From the NCBI GenBank assembly GCA_900764225.1, contig CAAFNG010000011.1, positions 1 to 14,940 of the forward strand: 14,940 nt of DNA, read 5' to 3'. The notes beneath the pieces are model-generated. The model was not told the DNA's origin and did not search any database. It was given only the letters and a program-made list of their open reading frames with translations. The position numbers and the translations under genes were made by a program. This stretch comes from Lachnospiraceae bacterium. Its GTDB lineage: Bacteria > Bacillota > Clostridia > Lachnospirales > Lachnospiraceae. Of this stretch, positions 6,894 through 13,154 are shown one piece after another; position 1 is the stretch's first letter, and every line of letters starts with the position of its first letter.

Positions 6894-7685
6894 ATGGTAT
6901 ATTCAGACAATGGAAAATTATATCACATCCAGGTTGCACCAGGAGAGGTTGGGAAATATGTGATCCTGCCGGGAAATCCCAAGCGCTGTGCGAAGATCGC
7001 GAAGTATTTTGATGATCCGGTGCTTGTGGCAGACAGCAGGGAATTTGTTACCTATACGGGATATCTGGATGGGGAAAAAGTCAGCGTCACTTCCACCGGT
7101 ATCGGAGGTCCTTCGGCAGCGATCGCCATGGAAGAGCTGGTTCAGTGCGGGGCGGATACATTTCTTCGTGTGGGAACCTGCGGCGGAATGGATCTGAATG
7201 TAAAAGGTGGCGATATTGTGGTTGCTACCGGTGCAATCCGTATGGAAGGAACCAGCCGCGAGTATGCGCCGATCGAATTTCCGGCAGTTGCCAGTCTGGA
7301 GGTAGCCAATGCGCTGGCTGCTTCAGCGAAGGCTCTGGGAGCAAAATATCATACAGGTGTTGTTCAGTGTAAGGATTCCTTCTATGGACAGCATTCTCCG
7401 CAGACCAAGCCGGTAAGCTATGAGCTGGAGAATAAATGGGAAGCCTGGCTGCGTCTGGGCTGCCTGGCCTCAGAGATGGAGTCTGCTGCGTTAATGACTG
7501 TGGCAAGTTACCTTCGTGTACGCTTTGGTTCAGCTTTTCTTGCACTGGGTAATCAGGAGCGGGCAAAGAAGGGACTGGATAACCCTCAGGCCCGGGATAC
7601 AGATCTGGCGATACGTGTGACAGTTGATGCTATGCGTCGACTGATCCGGGAAGATAAAGAAGCAGCAGATGTCGGTGAGAAGTAA
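6894..7685 (+). CDS. udp: Uridine phosphorylase-like nucleoside phosphorylase
   Basis: Predicted to cleave a pyrimidine ribonucleoside with phosphate to base and ribose-1-phosphate in nucleoside salvage. The start at ATG 6894 is set by GGGAGG at 6882-6887 and gives 263 residues; the longer in-frame extension to 6846 overlaps larE and has no ribosome site. NP-I family motifs are [15 protein letters not shown] (25-39), TSTGIGGPS (67-75), phosphate-binding R92 in FLRVGTCGG, and SEMESAAL (193-200) for ribose. F163 and Q166 in DSFYGQ match uracil-binding positions of the E. coli enzyme. The nearby arginines of that enzyme (R168 and R223) have no obvious counterpart, since GQHSP and GNQERA stand there. 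The true base preference is therefore uncertain. Co-transcription with larE looks likely from the 34-base gap. Confidence 0.85.
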   Translation: MVYSDNGKLYHIQVAPGEVGKYVILPGNPKRCAKIAKYFDDPVLVADSREFVTYTGYLDGEKVSVTSTGIGGPSAAIAMEELVQCGADTFLRVGTCGGMDLNVKGGDIVVATGAIRMEGTSREYAPIEFPAVASLEVANALAASAKALGAKYHTGVVQCKDSFYGQHSPQTKPVSYELENKWEAWLRLGCLASEMESAALMTVASYLRVRFGSAFLALGNQERAKKGLDNPQARDTDLAIRVTVDAMRRLIREDKEAADVGEK

Positions 7686-7724
7686 ATGATTACGGGCATT
7701 TATTAAGAAATAGCAGGGAGTTTC

Positions 7725-7762
7725 CGCCGGAATTGTGCTGTAAAACAGCCGCAGTTCCGGCG
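7725..7762 (+). promoter_or_regulatory. Strong leader hairpin immediately upstream of trmO
   Basis: CGCCGGAA (7725-7732) pairs with TTCCGGCG (7755-7762), and the stem continues inward through TTGTGCTGT against ACAGCCGCAG with one bulged C, closed by loop AAA (7742-7744). It is followed by a run of A, not T, so it is not a + strand terminator, and no T run follows it on the - strand either. It ends 13 bases before the trmO ATG, which has no recognisable Shine-Dalgarno. Confidence 0.6.
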
Positions 7763-7775
7763 AAAAAAACAGATT

Positions 7776-8453
7776 ATGAAAATAATTGCAAGAATACAGA
7801 GCGATTTTCCTACGAAGTTTGGAATTCCGCGCCAGAGCGGGCGCGTGGAAGAACTGACAGCCAGGATCGTATTTGAACCGGAATATCGGGTAAGAGAGGC
7901 AGTGAAAGGGCTTGAGGATTTTTCACATATATGGCTGATCTGGGAGTTCTCAGAGGCTGTGCGTGAGAGCTGGTCCCCTACGGTGCGGCCGCCACGGCTT
8001 GGCGGAAATGAGAGGATGGGGGTGTTTGCCACCCGGTCACCGTTCCGGCCGAATGCGCTTGGGCTTTCCAGCGTGAAGCTGGAGCATATTGAACTGGACA
8101 GTCAGAATGGACCGGTACTTGTTGTGTCCGGTGCAGATCTCATGGATGGAACGCCGATCTATGATATCAAGCCATATATTCCGGTTGCGGACTGTCATCC
8201 GGAAGCGACAGGCGGCTTTGCCCAAAAGGTGGAGCAGCGTTTTTTGAAGGTGGAGATTCCGGAACCTTGGAACAGTATGATTCCGGAGGAAAAGTTGCAG
8301 GCACTTAAGGGAGTTCTGCGTGAAGATCCAAGACCTGCTTATCAGAAGGATCCGGAACGTGTATATGGAATGCCTTTTGCCGGAATGGATATACATTTCC
8401 GGGTGCGGGATGAAGTGCTGACCGTGTGCGGTGTCACAGAATATAAAAAATAA
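7776..8453 (+). CDS. trmO: tRNA (N6-threonylcarbamoyladenosine(37)-N6)-methyltransferase TrmO (TsaA-like)
   Basis: Uses S-adenosylmethionine to methylate N6 of t6A at position 37 of threonine-type tRNA, next to the anticodon. The 225 residues match the family. The TsaA/UPF0066 signatures are FPTKFGIPRQ (11-20), RPPRLGGNERMGVFATRSPF followed by RPN (71-93) and DGTPIYDIKPYIP (124-136). The C-terminal segment has the family's DPRPAY motif. The start ATG at 7776 aligns with the E. coli protein's beginning; no in-frame ATG, GTG or TTG lies between it and the upstream stop codon at 7704. There is no clear ribosome site, and a strong hairpin precedes it, so translation may be weak or controlled. No dedicated promoter was recognised; it may be read from the udp transcript. 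Confidence 0.93.
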   Translation: MKIIARIQSDFPTKFGIPRQSGRVEELTARIVFEPEYRVREAVKGLEDFSHIWLIWEFSEAVRESWSPTVRPPRLGGNERMGVFATRSPFRPNALGLSSVKLEHIELDSQNGPVLVVSGADLMDGTPIYDIKPYIPVADCHPEATGGFAQKVEQRFLKVEIPEPWNSMIPEEKLQALKGVLREDPRPAYQKDPERVYGMPFAGMDIHFRVRDEVLTVCGVTEYKK

Positions 8454-8472
8454 ATAAAATCTCAAATTACCT

Positions 8473-8501
8473 TTGACAAACTTTTTAAGCCATGGTATTA
8501 T
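8473..8501 (+). promoter_or_regulatory. Near-consensus sigma-A promoter of the DUF2325 gene
   Basis: TTGACA (8473-8478), a 17-base spacer and TATTAT (8496-8501), about 100 bases before the DUF2325 start. Confidence 0.85.
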
Positions 8502-8508
8502 GAATACA

Positions 8509-8528
8509 GAGTTAGCGAATGCTAACTC
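8509..8528. promoter_or_regulatory. Perfect palindromic operator at the DUF2325 promoter
   Basis: GAGTTAGC (8509-8516), GAAT, GCTAACTC (8521-8528): eight-base perfect arms located just after the -10 element, where a bound repressor would block initiation. The GTTAGC/GCTAAC arms resemble metal-dependent DtxR/IdeR-type boxes; that family assignment is inference. Confidence 0.7.
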
Positions 8529-8543
8529 AAAATTTTAGGCCAA

Positions 8544-8561
8544 GAGTTAGATCAGAATAAC
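8544..8561. promoter_or_regulatory. Degenerate second copy of the operator
   Basis: GAGTTA (8544-8549), eight bases, TAAC (8558-8561). The first site has the same GAGTTA-N8-TAAC layout, and the two are offset by 35 bases, so this looks like a weaker tandem site rather than an unrelated sequence. Confidence 0.45.
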
Positions 8562-8600
8562 CATATAATAAAAAGTTTAAGAATCAAAGGAGAGTGAATT

Positions 8601-8882
8601 ATGAGCGTTGTAATTGTAGGCGGTAATGAAAGAATGGTATGTCAGTATGAGGATATCTGTAAAGGCTTTGGATGTAAGGCGAAGGTTTTTGCCAAGGAAA
8701 AAGGAGCCATGAAGAAAAAGATCGGTGTGCCGGATCTGATGATCCTGTTCACAAGCACAGTTTCTCACAAAATGGTGAACTGTGCAGTGGAAGAGGCAAA
8801 GAAAAAATCCATTCCTGTGTGCCGCTGCCACACAAGCAGCGCTGCAGCTCTTGAGAATATTCTGAAACAGTACTGTGCATAA
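8601..8882 (+). CDS. DUF2325 domain protein, cysteine-rich, function unknown
   Basis: Small 93-residue protein of the DUF2325 family; the function is not known to me. The N-terminal MSVVIVGGNERM and the later PDLMILFTSTVSHKMVNCAVEEAKK and IPVCRCHTSSAAALENI segments are the recognised family features. It has seven cysteines (14, 20, 25, 61, 74, 76, 92) plus H56 and H77, a density that suggests metal binding or redox chemistry; this is inference. No signal peptide or membrane segment is seen. AAGGAGA (8587-8593) supports ATG 8601. It is a single-gene unit with its own strong promoter and two palindromic operators, so it is tightly regulated, possibly by a metal-sensing repressor. Confidence 0.85.
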   Translation: MSVVIVGGNERMVCQYEDICKGFGCKAKVFAKEKGAMKKKIGVPDLMILFTSTVSHKMVNCAVEEAKKKSIPVCRCHTSSAAALENILKQYCA

Positions 8883-8907
8883 GAAATGAGCCGGATGGCA
8901 CGTTTCT
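8882..8907 (+). terminator. Possible weak terminator after the DUF2325 gene
   Basis: AGAAATGAGCC (8882-8892) and GGCACGTTTCT (8897-8907) form a stem with one A-A mismatch and a GGAT loop. T-rich sequence follows only at a distance (seven T near 8923-8929), so efficiency is doubtful. Confidence 0.4.
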
Positions 8908-8950
8908 CTTGTATAATTTGACTTTTTTTGCGGAAATGTGGCAGAAAGAC

Positions 8951-8979
8951 TTGCAAAATGATGAGTTTTTCAATAAAAT
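8951..8979 (+). promoter_or_regulatory. Probable promoter of the aspartokinase gene
   Basis: TTGCAA (8951-8956), a 17-base spacer and TAAAAT (8974-8979). It would give a leader of about 115 bases before the aspartokinase start. Confidence 0.5.
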
Positions 8980-8981
8980 AG

Positions 8982-9055
8982 CCGTAGGTTTCTGCGGTAA
9001 AGCGTTGCAGTGAATCGTAAAAGGCAGTGCTGGAAGTCGGGATGCTGCATTTTTT
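8982..9055 (+). promoter_or_regulatory. Structured aspartokinase leader with terminator-like hairpin
   Basis: CCGTAG (8982-8987), GTTT, CTGCGG (8992-8997) is one hairpin. GCAGTG (9024-9029) pairs with TGCTGC (9043-9048), followed by T at 9050-9055, which looks like an attenuator terminator. GCAGTG is also present upstream at 9008-9013 and could compete for the same partner. I see no lysine-riboswitch or T-box signature, so the class is unknown and may be novel or incidental. Confidence 0.35.
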
Positions 9056-9099
9056 CAGATAAATGGCAGTGTCGAAATTACAGGTGAGAGGTGTTATTC

Positions 9100-10419
9100 A
9101 TGAAAAAAGTTGTTAAATTTGGTGGAAGTTCTCTTGCAAATGCAGAGCAGTTCCAGAAGGTTGGTGATATCATCCGCAGCGATGAGAGCCGCCGTTATGT
9201 AGTTCCGTCAGCTCCTGGTAAGAGATTTGATGAGGATATTAAAGTAACCGATATGCTTTATGGCTGTTATGAGGCAGCTTCCAATGGAGAAGATTTTTCC
9301 GATAAACTTAAAGCGATCAAAGAGAGATATTATGAGATCATCAAGGGCCTTGGTCTTACTCTTTCTCTTGAGGATGAGTTTAAAAAGATCGAAGAGGATT
9401 TCCGTGCACAGGCGGGAATCCAGTATGCGGCATCCAGAGGAGAGTTCCTCAACGGAAAGATCATGGCAGCATATCTTGGATATGATTTTGTAGATGCAGC
9501 TTCTGTGATCCGTTTTGATAAGAACGGCAACCTGGAAGCAGAGGAGACAGATAAGCTTCTTTCCAAAAAACTTAGCAAATGCCAGCATGCGGTAATTCCG
9601 GGATTTTACGGTGCCTGTGCAGACGGCACAGTTAAGACATTTTCCAGAGGTGGCTCTGACGTAACAGGATCCCTGGTTGCAAAAGCGATCCATGCAGATA
9701 TTTATGAGAACTGGACAGATGTTTCCGGTTTCCTTGTAACAGATCCGCGTATCGTGCATAATCCTGAACCGATCGAGGCAATCACATACAGAGAGCTTCG
9801 TGAGCTTTCCTATATGGGTGCTACTGTTCTTCATGAGGATGCAATCTTCCCGGTACGTAAAGAGGGAATTCCGATCAATATCCGTAACACTAACAGCCCG
9901 GAAGACAAGGGTACTCTGATCGTAGAGAGCACCTGCAAGAAGCCGAAATTCACGATCACAGGTATCGCAGGAAAGAAAGGCTTCTGTTCCATCAATATTG
10001 AGAAATCCATGATGAACAGCGAGATCGGATTTGGTCGCAAGGTTCTTCAGGTATTTGAGGATCAGGGGATCAGCTTTGAGCATGTACCGTCCGGAATCGA
10101 TACCATGACTGTATATGTTCATCAGGATGAGTTCGAGGAAAAAGAGCAGCAGGTTATTGCCGGAATACACCGTGCAGTACAGCCGGACTTCGTGGAGATG
10201 GAATCCGATCTTGCACTGATCGCAGTGGTAGGAAGAGGAATGAAGTCCCAGAGAGGAACAGCGGGAAGAATCTTTTCTGCCCTTGCTCATGCCAACGTAA
10301 ATGTAAAGATGATCGATCAGGGTTCCAGTGAACTGAACATTATCATCGGTGTGGAGAACCGCGATTTCGAAAAAGCAGTCAGAGCGATTTATGATATTTT
10401 TGTATTAACCAGAATCTGA
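9100..10419 (+). CDS. lysC: Aspartate kinase, monofunctional with C-terminal ACT domains
   Basis: Phosphorylates aspartate, the first step toward lysine, threonine, methionine and diaminopimelate. I start at ATG 9100, eight bases after GAGAGG (9086-9091); the in-frame GTG at 9091 overlaps that site and is rejected. The 439 residues comprise an amino-acid kinase domain with KFGGSS (6-11), RYVVPSAPGKRF (32-43), FSRGGSDVTGSL (181-192), ENWTDVSGFLVTDPRIV (203-219) and SYMGATVLHEDAIFPV (237-252). Two ACT regulatory regions follow at about 285-360 and 372-436 (the latter with AVVGRG and SSELNIIIGVE), implying feedback inhibition by an end-product amino acid. The YVVPSAPG form is common in Clostridia. 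It is monocistronic, with a structured leader and terminators after it. Which end product inhibits it cannot be told from sequence. Confidence 0.94.
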   Translation: MKKVVKFGGSSLANAEQFQKVGDIIRSDESRRYVVPSAPGKRFDEDIKVTDMLYGCYEAASNGEDFSDKLKAIKERYYEIIKGLGLTLSLEDEFKKIEEDFRAQAGIQYAASRGEFLNGKIMAAYLGYDFVDAASVIRFDKNGNLEAEETDKLLSKKLSKCQHAVIPGFYGACADGTVKTFSRGGSDVTGSLVAKAIHADIYENWTDVSGFLVTDPRIVHNPEPIEAITYRELRELSYMGATVLHEDAIFPVRKEGIPINIRNTNSPEDKGTLIVESTCKKPKFTITGIAGKKGFCSINIEKSMMNSEIGFGRKVLQVFEDQGISFEHVPSGIDTMTVYVHQDEFEEKEQQVIAGIHRAVQPDFVEMESDLALIAVVGRGMKSQRGTAGRIFSALAHANVNVKMIDQGSSELNIIIGVENRDFEKAVRAIYDIFVLTRI

Positions 10420-10445
10420 AAAAAATCTGCCCGTAGATTTTTTTC
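10418..10445 (+). terminator. AT-rich hairpin overlapping the aspartokinase stop codon
   Basis: G plus seven A plus TCT (10418-10428) pairs with AGA plus seven T plus C (10435-10445) across loop GCCCGT. Its T-rich 3' arm gives terminator character, though the stem is A-T rich. Confidence 0.6.
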
Positions 10446-10495
10446 ATGAGGAAGAAGCGAAACGGATTCCGAATGTAAAGTATATATTAGGCTAC

Positions 10496-10541
10496 AAAAA
10501 ACACTGCAAGGTATCATCTACAGAACCTTGCAGTGTTTTTT
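10496..10541. terminator. Bidirectional intrinsic terminator
   Basis: ACACTGCAAGG (10501-10511) pairs perfectly with CCTTGCAGTGT (10526-10536), with flanking A5 (10496-10500) and T5 (10537-10541) and a 14-base loop. The A/T flanks would work in either direction. Confidence 0.9.
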
Positions 10542-10566
10542 ATGTTTTTTATCCCGTTTTATGATA

Positions 10567-10595
10567 TTGACAGATACAAACATATGTTCTATAAT
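10567..10595 (+). promoter_or_regulatory. Perfect-consensus sigma-A promoter of the DNA repair pair
   Basis: TTGACA (10567-10572), 17 bases, TATAAT (10590-10595): an exact consensus in both hexamers and spacing. A promoter this strong normally needs a repressor, and LexA-like boxes are present within and just after it. Confidence 0.92.
10577..10590. promoter_or_regulatory. LexA-like (SOS) box 1 in the promoter spacer
   Basis: CAAACATATGTTCT matches 12 of 14 positions of the Gram-positive LexA/DinR consensus CGAACRNRYGTTYC. It lies between the -35 and -10 hexamers, touching the -10, so bound LexA would block RNA polymerase. Confidence 0.65.
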
Positions 10596-10610
10596 CTACC
10601 TAAAGAAAAG

Positions 10611-10624
10611 AGAACGTTTGTTTG
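10611..10624. promoter_or_regulatory. LexA-like (SOS) box 2 downstream of the transcription start
   Basis: AGAACGTTTGTTTG has a GAAC-N4-GTT core and matches 11 of 14 positions of the same consensus. It is 34 bases from box 1 and just before the ribosome site of the radical SAM gene. Confidence 0.5.
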
Positions 10625-10633
10625 GAGAGGGCT

Positions 10634-11923
10634 ATGGTAATCAATGAGAATCTGAACCTGATGGATAAACTGAAGATACTGACCGATGCAGCTAAATATG
10701 ACGTTGCCTGCACCTCCAGCGGTGTGGAACGCAGAGGAGACGGGACAGGGATGGGCAACAGTATTGCGGCGGGAATCTGTCACAGCTTTTCCGGGGATGG
10801 AAGATGTATCAGTTTGTTGAAGATTTTATATACGAACGAGTGTGTATTTGACTGTCATTATTGTATTAACCGCCGTTCCAATGACGTAGAGCGGGCGAGC
10901 TTTACACCGGAGGAGATCTGTCAACTGACGATGGAGTTTTACCGGCGGAACTATATAGAGGGACTGTTTTTAAGTTCCGGGGTGAAGCACAGTCCGGATG
11001 AGACAATGGAGGAATTATGCAGAACAGCAGAACTTCTGCGGAATCAATACCATTTTCAAGGGTATATCCATATGAAGGCAATCCCGGGAGCTTCCCCTGA
11101 ACTAGTAGAACGTCTTGGACATCTGGTGGACAGAATGAGTGTGAATCTGGAGCTCCCCACTGCAGAAGGGCTTAGGAAGCTGGCACCGAATAAGAGCCGA
11201 AGGACGATCCTGCGTCCGATGAAACAGATCCAGCTTCGAAGAGAGGCGAATAAGGAGGAACTGACACTTTATCGTAAGGCTCCGAAATTTGTGCCTGCTG
11301 GGCAGAGCACCCAGATGATCGTGGGTGCAACTGGAGAGACTGATCTTCAGATCGTTTCCGTGGCAGAAACACTGTATCAGCAGTTTGATCTGAAGAGGGT
11401 ATTTTATTCTGCTTTTGTAGATGTGAATCATAACAGCCTTGTTCCGGCAGCTATATCGGGACCGCCGCTTCTTCGGGAACATCGTCTTTATCAGGCAGAC
11501 TGGCTTTTGAGATTCTACGGTTTTCAGGCTTCTGAGCTTCTCTCAGAGAAACATCCGAATTTTAATCTGCTCTTGGATCCGAAATGCGACTGGGCGGTGA
11601 CGCATCTGGAACAGTTTCCGGTGGAGATCAACCGGGCAGATTATTATACACTTCTGCGCGTTCCGGGAATCGGGGAACGCTCAGCCAGGCGGATCGTAGG
11701 AGCCAGACGGACCCGTGCCCTGGATTTTCCGGATCTTAAGAAGATCGGAGTGGTTCTGAAGCGCGCTTTGTATTTTATTACCTGTAATGGAAGAATGATG
11801 TACAGGACGAAGATGGATACCGATTATATTGTGCGAAATCTCCTGGAAGCAGACAGACATCAGAACAGGACTTCCGGGCCACAGTATGAGCAGCTGTCCA
11901 TATTCAATTATATGCAGGGGTAA
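10634..11923 (+). CDS. Putative DNA modification/repair radical SAM protein (TIGR03916 type) with helix-hairpin-helix
   Basis: Radical SAM enzyme of the family named 'putative DNA modification/repair radical SAM protein'; its reaction is unknown. The start at ATG 10634 is set by GGAG (10624-10627) and gives 429 residues; a TTG four codons upstream overlaps that site. The Fe-S/SAM motif is C70-x3-C74-x2-C77 (CVFDCHYC). Before it lies KLKILTDAAKYDVAC followed by TSSG (13-30), a conserved family opening. A helix-hairpin-helix DNA-binding motif, LLRVPGIGERSARRIVGARR, lies at 340-359. Partner TIGR03915 protein follows 58 bases downstream, as this family usually has. The perfect promoter with two LexA-like boxes implies damage-inducible expression. 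The function in repair is by family name and context, not shown here. Confidence 0.9.
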   Translation: MVINENLNLMDKLKILTDAAKYDVACTSSGVERRGDGTGMGNSIAAGICHSFSGDGRCISLLKILYTNECVFDCHYCINRRSNDVERASFTPEEICQLTMEFYRRNYIEGLFLSSGVKHSPDETMEELCRTAELLRNQYHFQGYIHMKAIPGASPELVERLGHLVDRMSVNLELPTAEGLRKLAPNKSRRTILRPMKQIQLRREANKEELTLYRKAPKFVPAGQSTQMIVGATGETDLQIVSVAETLYQQFDLKRVFYSAFVDVNHNSLVPAAISGPPLLREHRLYQADWLLRFYGFQASELLSEKHPNFNLLLDPKCDWAVTHLEQFPVEINRADYYTLLRVPGIGERSARRIVGARRTRALDFPDLKKIGVVLKRALYFITCNGRMMYRTKMDTDYIVRNLLEADRHQNRTSGPQYEQLSIFNYMQG

Positions 11924-11981
11924 TCACTGATTTCCCAAAACAAACATTATAAAAGGTCAGTGGAAGGATGGAACCGAAGCT

Positions 11982-12779
11982 ATGATAGTAAGTGAAACAG
12001 GCCAGACATGCAAACCTAAGAAGATTTTGATCTGTGAGGACAGTATGGAAGGGATATTTTCAGCAGTGTATGATGGCTGGAAGTATGGGGATTATTATGA
12101 GGTTTCTTTAAGTATCGGGGAACCGTGGGAACAGGAGTTTTTTGCCGGGTATAAAACGATTCCTGCTGATTCGGTGAAATTCCGTAAGGTAATACGTTCC
12201 ATATGGAATAAGCTGGGAATGACTGCCTGGGAACAGATCGGCTACTGTGCTGTGGCGGATGATGCAGAGAAAGGAACGGCTATTTTTCATACATTGTGGA
12301 AGGCCTTGTCACATGGACAGTGTAACAGAGATATCATGGAAGAACTGGCAGATCCTTACGTGAACCACGTATTTAAAATGCACACCAGGGTGTGGCATGA
12401 ATACCATCGCTTTCTGGGATTTGTTCGCTTCAGGGAGGCTGGCGGAGGAGTTCTTTTTTCGAAGATAAAGCCGGAGAATGACATCCTGGAGATGCTGGGA
12501 CCGCATTTTCAGAACCGGTATCCGTTGGAGAGCTGGATGATTTACGACGAAAAACGAAGTAAGGTTCTTATTCATCCGGCCGGTGAAGACTGCAGTGTGC
12601 GAAGAGATGTGCATCTGAAGATCGAACAGGTATCTAAGCCTACAGAGAACGATGAATACGAACAGCTCTGGAAGGCATTTTGCGACAGCATTACCATTGA
12701 GGCCAGGAGAAATCCTAAACTCCAACAGCAATTTCTTCCCAGAAAATTCCAAACAAATATGACAGAATTTATAAAATAA
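11982..12779 (+). CDS. TIGR03915/DUF4130 putative DNA repair protein
   Basis: Partner of the radical SAM protein upstream, belonging to the family that co-occurs with it and in other bacteria is fused to, or neighbours, a uracil-DNA glycosylase-like domain. The 265 residues contain the family core: ILICEDSMEGIFSAVYDGW (15-33), then a central HTRVWHEYHRFLGFVRFRE (about 134-152), GPHFQNRYPLESWMIYDEKR and a basic C-terminus LQQQFLPRKFQTNMTEF. No glycosylase domain is attached, and none is in the window. The ATG at 11982 has no good ribosome site: GGAAGG ends 14 bases before it. The start is thus uncertain, and the family core begins about 14 residues in. It is probably co-transcribed from the LexA-like-controlled promoter. 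The biochemical function is unknown. Confidence 0.82.
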   Translation: MIVSETGQTCKPKKILICEDSMEGIFSAVYDGWKYGDYYEVSLSIGEPWEQEFFAGYKTIPADSVKFRKVIRSIWNKLGMTAWEQIGYCAVADDAEKGTAIFHTLWKALSHGQCNRDIMEELADPYVNHVFKMHTRVWHEYHRFLGFVRFREAGGGVLFSKIKPENDILEMLGPHFQNRYPLESWMIYDEKRSKVLIHPAGEDCSVRRDVHLKIEQVSKPTENDEYEQLWKAFCDSITIEARRNPKLQQQFLPRKFQTNMTEFIK

Positions 12780-12834
12780 ATATAAAAGATATTGTACATT
12801 GTGTCGAAAAACGTCGGACATGAAATAAACAGTA

Positions 12835-12863
12835 TTGACAAAAACTTAACTTTTGTGTAAAAC
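12835..12863 (+). promoter_or_regulatory. Probable promoter of the HPr-like gene
   Basis: TTGACA (12835-12840), 17 bases, TAAAAC (12858-12863), about 40 bases upstream of the start codon. Confidence 0.65.
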
Positions 12864-12870
12864 TAACACA
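12854..12870. promoter_or_regulatory. Inverted repeat over the -10 of the HPr-like gene
   Basis: TGTGT (12854-12858) and ACACA (12866-12870) with seven bases between, spanning the -10. The position fits an operator; the protein that would bind it is unknown. Confidence 0.35.
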
Positions 12871-12902
12871 TAGTAATTTTTCAGAAAGGCAGGCGGTTAA
12901 CA

Positions 12903-13124
12903 ATGGAACAGCAGATCAAACTGGATGAGAAAAGTGCTCAGGAGTTTGTAAGTGCAGCCAGCAGATGCAACTTTGACATTGATGTATTTTATAATCGTAT
13001 TATTATCGATGCAAAGTCGATTCTGGGACTTCTCAGCTTAGATCTTACACAGACATTGACAGTAAAATGTTACGGAGAGGATGAGAATTTCAATAGGGTT
13101 CTTTCCAAGTATGCTGTAGGGTGA
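12903..13124 (+). CDS. HPr-like (Crh-like) protein lacking the phosphocarrier histidine
   Basis: A 73-residue HPr-fold protein. The block IIIDAKSILGLLSLDLTQTL (33-52) matches the HPr region VNLKSIMGVMSLG and that of Crh (NAKSIMGLMSL), with S39 in the place of the HPr-kinase target Ser46. The N-terminal active loop GxHARPA is absent: residues 9-20 read EKSAQEFVSAAS, shorter than HPr there, with no histidine anywhere in the protein. It therefore cannot relay PTS phosphate. By analogy with Bacillus Crh it could be a serine-phosphorylated regulator, for example of catabolite repression; this is inference. AAGGCAGG upstream and its own promoter support ATG 12903. It sits between the repair pair and the helicase without obvious functional link to them. 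Confidence 0.75.
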   Translation: MEQQIKLDEKSAQEFVSAASRCNFDIDVFYNRIIIDAKSILGLLSLDLTQTLTVKCYGEDENFNRVLSKYAVG

Positions 13125-13154
13125 GATAATATGGATAGAGAGAAACGATAATGG

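Noticed and set aside
8912..8923. TATAAT followed by TTGACT downstream of the DUF2325 gene
   Set aside because: No matching -35 lies 16-18 bases before the TATAAT, and no -10 lies at the right distance after the TTGACT.
8980..9099. Lysine riboswitch upstream of aspartokinase
   Set aside because: The leader is shorter than the usual element and I could not find its conserved core sequences; the leader is reported only as an unclassified structure.
9208..10290. A 360-codon open frame on the - strand
   Set aside because: It lies wholly antisense to the well-supported aspartokinase gene, and its translation is rich in Cys, Ile and His with no recognisable domain; it is a shadow of the coding strand.
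11926..11962. CACTGA/TCAGTG hairpin between the two repair genes as a terminator
   Set aside because: Only six pairs with a 25-base loop and no T run; more consistent with a simple intercistronic gap.
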